From Phaeoceros laevis (Eukaryota > Anthocerotophyta > Anthocerotopsida > Notothyladales), in contig JBNGIQ010008867.1 of the NCBI GenBank assembly GCA_049999765.1, positions 39,357-86,332 of the forward strand: a DNA stretch of 46,976 bases. Direction: 5' to 3'. The first letter of the stretch is position 1. Each line of letters starts with the position of its first letter. This document shows positions 42,724 through 46,976 of this stretch, in pieces. A program made the position numbers and the translations under genes. A model generated the notes under the pieces. That model made no database searches, was not told the DNA's origin, and worked only from the letters and a program-made list of their open reading frames with translations.

Positions 42724-45159
42724 ATGGCCAGCTCCCAATTGAACCGAGGCACCAGCCAGCGGCAGCACGCGGACGCTAAGAGGAATGGCGCCATGGCGCC
42801 GCGGAGCCACTTCGGGGAGAAGCTCGGGGAGAAGCCGGGGGTGGAGAAGATGGAGTCCAGCGGCCGGTTCAAACCGCTGGTGGAGACCGCGGCAAGCGAG
42901 AACCTGTTCGTGGAGCGCACAGTGGACCTGAGCGACCTGGAGAAGCCTGATTTCTGGTCAATCCATGGCGGCCACTGGAAGCCGCTGGGAGCAGCTTCTT
43001 CCCCTCCCAAGGTGCAGTTCAGCGGCCAGTTTATGCGCATGTTCGTGCACGCAGCCAAGAAGGGACATCTCTTCCACATCCAGACCCCGCCGCGCTCCGC
43101 CATGCGGTTCCACTACATCCGGCTGCTTTTGCTGGGAGAAGGTGTGGCTATGGCAGCCAGCCCCTGCCTGCGGCAGCTGCTCAAGGCCAAAACTCCCCGG
43201 ACCATGCAAGGGCGCAACTTGGAGGAGATGGTGGCGGATGCGGTGGCGGGGATTTCCGGTGTGGACACGGGCCTGTTGTTGGATCTGGTGGAGCGGCAGA
43301 TTCTTCTGATGGAGGAGGGCGTGGAGGCGGATTTTAGGAACACACTCATTCGCGACACCATCGGCTTCACATTCAACCTATTCTTCAACTGGATTGCTTT
43401 CCTCATCGCTGGTACGTTCCTGCATCAGCTGGCTAGCTAGGAGTTTAGGTTTCTGTGTCTTCTTCTTCTGTGTTCCATTTGCGATCGTTTTTAATCGTTG
43501 CGACCTCCGGTTTGAAGATTCCATGGTTTGATGAGCAATTTGTGAACTCGGCTCCAATTTTTTTTCTCCGCCTGCAGGCGACAACCTCGCACGCCACAAC
43601 CGGTTGTCCAAGCAATCGGTGTTACAAGAGCTGGTTATCGAGTACGACGAGTACGTGGTGGATCATATTCTGCCAATGACCGTGGACTGGTGCTTCCAGG
43701 GCCACGATTGTAATGATCAACCCGTGGAGGACCCGGAGCTTGCTATGATGGCTGAGATTCTCAAGAGCCTCCGCCGCTACTTCCACAGAACCATGGCTGA
43801 TGTTCTGGTGAGTTTTACCAGGTGACAAGGCCCTCGAGAAATGTCCCGCTGAAATAGCCTGCCTCTTTTTTCTCCCCTGGCCCCGGCCGGCGCCTTGGCC
43901 TTTTTTTTCTGAGAGAAATTGTTTTGTGTTGTTTCTGTTGTGTGAGCAGACGCGATGTGAAGCAGAACTGTATGCCCGCGACAACAACCTCGATAGCAAG
44001 GACGTTTTGCACGTACTCTGGTACATTCAGCGCAACTCCACTCTGAACGTGTGGGGGCAAGGTGTCTGGGTGTTGGATGTGGAAGCTCCCATTGCCACCA
44101 TGAGGAGGAAAGGCTCACAGGTTCGTTCTATAGCTAATTCCCTAATTCCCGTCTCTTTTGACGTAAACTTACCGATGTGATCTACTGTGAAAGAACCAAC
44201 CGATTTAGAGCTGACCCGCGACTAATTTCCCTTCGCAGTTGACTGTCACGGGACAAGAGGCAAAGAAGCCGGCTAACATCCTCAAGGCACTCGCAGCGCA
44301 GAGAGTAGAGGTGGAGGGCCAACTCACAGCCGCTGTTGTCTCCACTCCTGACTTTGTGGAGGTGACGATCAACATCGGAAACATAATGTGCCGAGTGGCT
44401 AATGCCTCCTGGGGAGAGGACTGCTTCGGTCACTTCCCCTCAGCCCTCTCGCTGTCCGTGACTCCCCTCAACTCGTGCGCCCTCTTCAGCGTCAACAAGT
44501 CTACTGCCAACAAGGTGTTCAAGATCAACATGACGGAGCAACTCCAGGTGGCACTGGGCATCGGGGTCTCCACGCCGGTGAGCGCTGGTTTCATTTCTGC
44601 TGTGTGGCACCCAAGGATGTAGACATTCTGAGCTCTTAAAGCCTGACTAACTACTATTCTACATGAGCAGGTTCAAGGGGCGATTGGTGCCGGAGTGAGA
44701 TCAGGAGCTTTCCTGGCAACCACCAGCGCTCCCTGGGAGTTTGAGCAATTAGAGGAGGGTGAGAATGGAGGGAGCTTCAACTGGTCCCTCACCAGCTTGG
44801 AAGGGAAGCCCTTCAACCGGCTGCACCCCTTCATCGGCCAGAAGAAAACGTCTGTACTGCGGTTCGGTCGAAGGCCACCCGCCAATCCGCTGCTCGGGCT
44901 CCCTTTCGGCAGTGACGGAAGTATTCTCTTTTCTTCGGAGGAGTACGCGGAGGGCCTCAAGTGGCGGTTCCCCAAGGAACTGGAGGGAAATGCCGTTGCG
45001 TGGGCCATCGAAGGCAGCGTGGACACCACCATCATTTCCAAGAAGGGGTACTGGGAGACTCGGACTCTCTACTTCGAGCATGTCGTGGAGCAAGCACTGA
45101 TTTCCGACCCGGAAGAGCCCGAGAAGAAGGACAAGAAGAAAAAGAAGAAGGCCAAATGA
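42724..45159 (+). CDS. five-exon gene for an unidentified 638-residue protein
   Basis: Exons 42724-43411, 43578-43807, 43950-44120, 44239-44577 and 44671-45159; 1917 bases, frame closed at every GT-AG junction, so the gene is very probably real. I do not recognise the family. Residues 1-60 are polar and basic. About 75-225 include DLEKPDFWSIHGGHWKPLG, HAAKKGHLFHIQTPPRSAMR, a helical LVERQILLMEEGVEADFRN segment and a hydrophobic stretch, FTFNLFFNWIAFLIAG, that could be one membrane helix. The middle has VIEYDEYVVDHILPMTVDWC. The C-terminal half is rich in beta-like hydrophobic alternation (VEVTINIGNIMCRVANASWG, TSVLRFGRRPPANPLLGLPF), and the end is a Lys-rich KKDKKKKKKAK tail. Base composition matches neighbouring genes. 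An organelle-envelope or peripheral membrane protein is conceivable, but that is a guess. Confidence 0.85.
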
Positions 45160-45377
45160 ATGACCCAGTTAACGTTCACTGCTCTGGAAACGTTTGTACC
45201 CTGCCGCTGTGAAACCGCAGCAGCTTGGTTTCGATCCTGGTGGTCGGAAACCGCGTTGCAAACCAAAGAACGCCGTCTTTTGTTCTGCAACGTCGGCCAC
45301 GTTGAAGCTAAACTTGAACTTGGAAGCTAAACTTGTTGGAGCCATCCAAGTACGGACCGCAAGGTTTCGCCCGCATG

Positions 45378-45800
45378 TTAACCCTTAAGAGACCAACAGA
45401 CCAACAAACCAACGGGAGAAAAAAGTATGTGCGAGCCACTTTAAGGATGCTTTCTACTATCCTATGAGAAAAAATTATTTTAATGCCTTATGTAGTATTG
45501 TTAGAAAGGTGACGTCGTGCTCATGCCGGATCAGCCTATCACGATCAGCCTATCAGATTCATAGGCTCATAGGCTGATTCTTTATTTGAAGCCTTGGCTG
45601 GCGGCCACTATCAGATTCATAGGCTGATTCTTTATTTGAAGCCTTGGCTGCGGCCAGCAAGGAAGATTCCTCCAATGGGATGCTTGATACCTCCATTTTC
45701 CGTGGAAAGTGAGTTTGATGGCCGACTTTCAAGCCGCGCACCAAGCGCCCTTGTAAGGAAAGTTTCATGGGTTTCGAAACCCCGGTCTCTTAAGGGTTAA
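45378..45800. mobile_element. candidate piggyBac-like non-autonomous element (MITE)
   Basis: A perfect 18-base inverted repeat, GTTAACCCTTAAGAGACC at 45377-45394 and its reverse complement at 45784-45801, bounds about 415 bp. Read as TTAA plus a 13-base terminal repeat starting CCC, this matches the piggyBac pattern: TTAA target duplication and ends beginning with CCY. There is no transposase; the interior is non-coding and carries a 58-bp tandem repeat and short palindromes. It begins about 220 bases after the stop of the 638-residue protein gene. Chance occurrence of an 18-bp perfect pair at this spacing is unlikely, but the TTAA could simply be part of a longer terminal repeat of another family, because the outermost G/C pair also matches. 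Confidence 0.55.
45550..45656. repeat. 58-bp direct repeat, two units, inside the TTAA element
   Basis: CTATCAGATTCATAGGCT at 45550 starts a block that recurs at 45608. The units differ by an extra 8-base CATAGGCT and one G in the first. The sequence ATCAGCCTAT (45544-45553) is the exact reverse complement of ATAGGCTGAT (45569-45578), so a hairpin can form at the left edge. Confidence 0.85.
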
Positions 45801-46086
45801 CCCGACACCCTTTTCCCGGCATTCGAAAGAATCAGAGTCCCTCCAAACTAGCGCTCCCTCGTCTAAGTGGCTACGGTGTCCTAACAATTCTCCTAACAAA
45901 ACATTTTCGCGCGCCATTGTTTGCGCAAACCAACAGTTACTGATATCACATGGTCCCATTATCCGGCCCGGCCCGTCATTCAGCCATATTTCCATGTCAA
46001 CTGAAAGGAATGTCACCCGGGCACTAGACGAGCGTGCATCTTGAGTTGAGATGAGTGCGACAATGGCGAAATCGTAACTACCATGT

Positions 46087-46176
46087 GGTAACTTGAAAGT
46101 TACCTTACGATTCCTAATTATGTCGCGGTAACTTACGTATGAATCAGCGATTCATTTCAATGAATCGCCGATTCAT
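46087..46176. repeat. cluster of short inverted repeats
   Basis: GGTAACTT-GA-AAGTTACC at 46087-46104 is a perfect 8-bp stem, with a third GGTAACTT near 46127. ATGAATCAGCGATTCAT (46139-46155) and ATGAATCGCCGATTCAT (46160-46176) are 17-base blocks complementary to each other with one mismatch. Together they suggest a degraded fold-back element end. Confidence 0.7.
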
Positions 46177-46179
46177 GCA

Positions 46180-46976
46180 ACTAAGCACTATTGTGACTAA
46201 CGTCGGCACATAGAAAACTCGGCCGAGAAACATAAGAACAATGAGAGGAAAGACAATGTTGAGGTTGTACAAGAACTCACGTTAGAAGTAAAAACCAAAG
46301 GTACATTCACTATCACAAAAGAGACATGAATTATTAGGCTATTCAATACTTTATATTTATATAATATCTTGATTTTCAATTTTTTATAAGCACAAATCAT
46401 GCAAAATATACTAAACACGTTGGGTTAAAAATATCTGAATATTTTAATCAGAACTAAGATACCTATTGTGTGGACATTTTTAGTACTTTTCTTTGAATTA
46501 GTTGATTTTAGGTTAATTAAATATGTATTAGTTAACTCTAAGCCATAAACCCTAAATCTTAAATCCAACCCTAAACACATCAAAGGAAGGTTAAAGATGA
46601 TTTTGCAAAATATGGAGAAGATGTTTGAATTTTTGAGAGGATGATTGTAAATGAAGCAAACAACCAACACAAATTGGTGGTATGAATATGTTGTGAAGAA
46701 ACTCTTGAATTGCAAAAGATTCCTGTGAAGATCTTGAGTCAAGGATATACCTCAAGTGCAAGTGAGCGCAATTGGAGTACGTATGACTTTATCCACATCA
46801 AAACAAGAATTTACATAGCACACCGCAACATCACTGTATGCTTGGGAAACTAACAGAATTATGCCATATGGCAAGCCTCGCAACACGATGAGCACCCTAG
46901 CCTTGCCTTCCACATGTAGATGCTGCAATTCCAATAACAGTGGATTAGCGGCGAGTTCACAAAGCTACCTTCCAAC
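46180..46976. other. AT-rich right margin with telomere-like motifs
   Basis: From about 46.2 to 46.75 kb the sequence is distinctly richer in A and T than the rest of the window. Two copies of the plant telomere unit CCCTAAA occur at about 46550 and 46569 within a degenerate run. Minus-strand open frames here are low-complexity products of the AT bias. I see no supported gene. Confidence 0.55.

Noticed and set aside
46425-46442. An AAAATATCT evening-element match
   Set aside because: The site is in AT-rich DNA with no adjacent gene in the window and is about 23 kb from the REVEILLE-like gene; a chance match is expected.
46752-46934. A 60-codon minus-strand frame considered as a retrotransposon fragment
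   Set aside because: No protease, integrase or reverse transcriptase motif is visible, so it cannot be supported.

Overview
The window is nuclear DNA of a land plant. The evidence is spliced genes with short GT-AG introns (mostly 60-280 bp), a DYW-class PPR RNA-editing protein, a plastid CSP41-type RNA-binding protein with a transit peptide, EUL-domain lectins, a REVEILLE-type clock MYB, a plant meiotic topoisomerase VI B-like gene, an EB1c-type microtubule end-binding protein and two nuclear tRNA genes. Short introns, high gene density and many PPR genes fit a lycophyte or bryophyte better than a large-genome seed plant. That is inference; I cannot name the species.

Layout. 1-0.63 kb: remnant of a PPR gene. 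1.2-4.0 kb: tandem pair of EUL lectin genes. 4.7-16.3 kb: a rearranged, largely decayed cluster in which divergent HSP70-like (HSPA12-type) sequences alternate with DUF641/GIL1-IRKI-like coiled-coil genes on both strands. Only one member, the GIL1-like gene on the minus strand, has a fully open reading frame; one HSP70-like copy is complete apart from a single frameshift. 16.9-19.9 kb: MTOPVIB-like gene. 20.1 kb: tRNA-Pro(AGG). 20.3-23.0 kb: REVEILLE-like MYB gene, with a 10-N gap whose two flanks are identical. 23.6-26.5 kb: intronless DYW PPR gene. 28.1-30.1 kb: leukotriene A4 hydrolase/aminopeptidase. 30.6-33.3 kb (-): 11-exon LAT-type amino acid/polyamine permease. 33.4 kb: tRNA-Gln(TTG). 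33.8-35.7 kb (-): CSP41a. 36.1-38.0 kb (-): G-patch plus C2H2 zinc-finger protein, divergent from EB1c at 38.8-41.0 kb. 42.7-45.2 kb: a five-exon gene for a 638-residue protein I do not recognise. 45.4-45.8 kb: a candidate piggyBac-like non-autonomous element with TTAA flanks. 46.1-47.0 kb: hairpin-rich then AT-rich DNA with telomere-like motifs.

Most genes are independent housekeeping or regulatory loci (plastid RNA metabolism, organellar RNA editing, clock, meiosis, microtubules, transport), not an operon-like system. The most unusual parts are the HSP70-like/GIL1-like cluster, the TTAA element, two introns that appear to use GC donors, and the unidentified 638-residue protein. Exon models were checked by reading-frame arithmetic across every splice junction where stated; homology calls rest on recognised motifs and recalled family sequences, not on a search.
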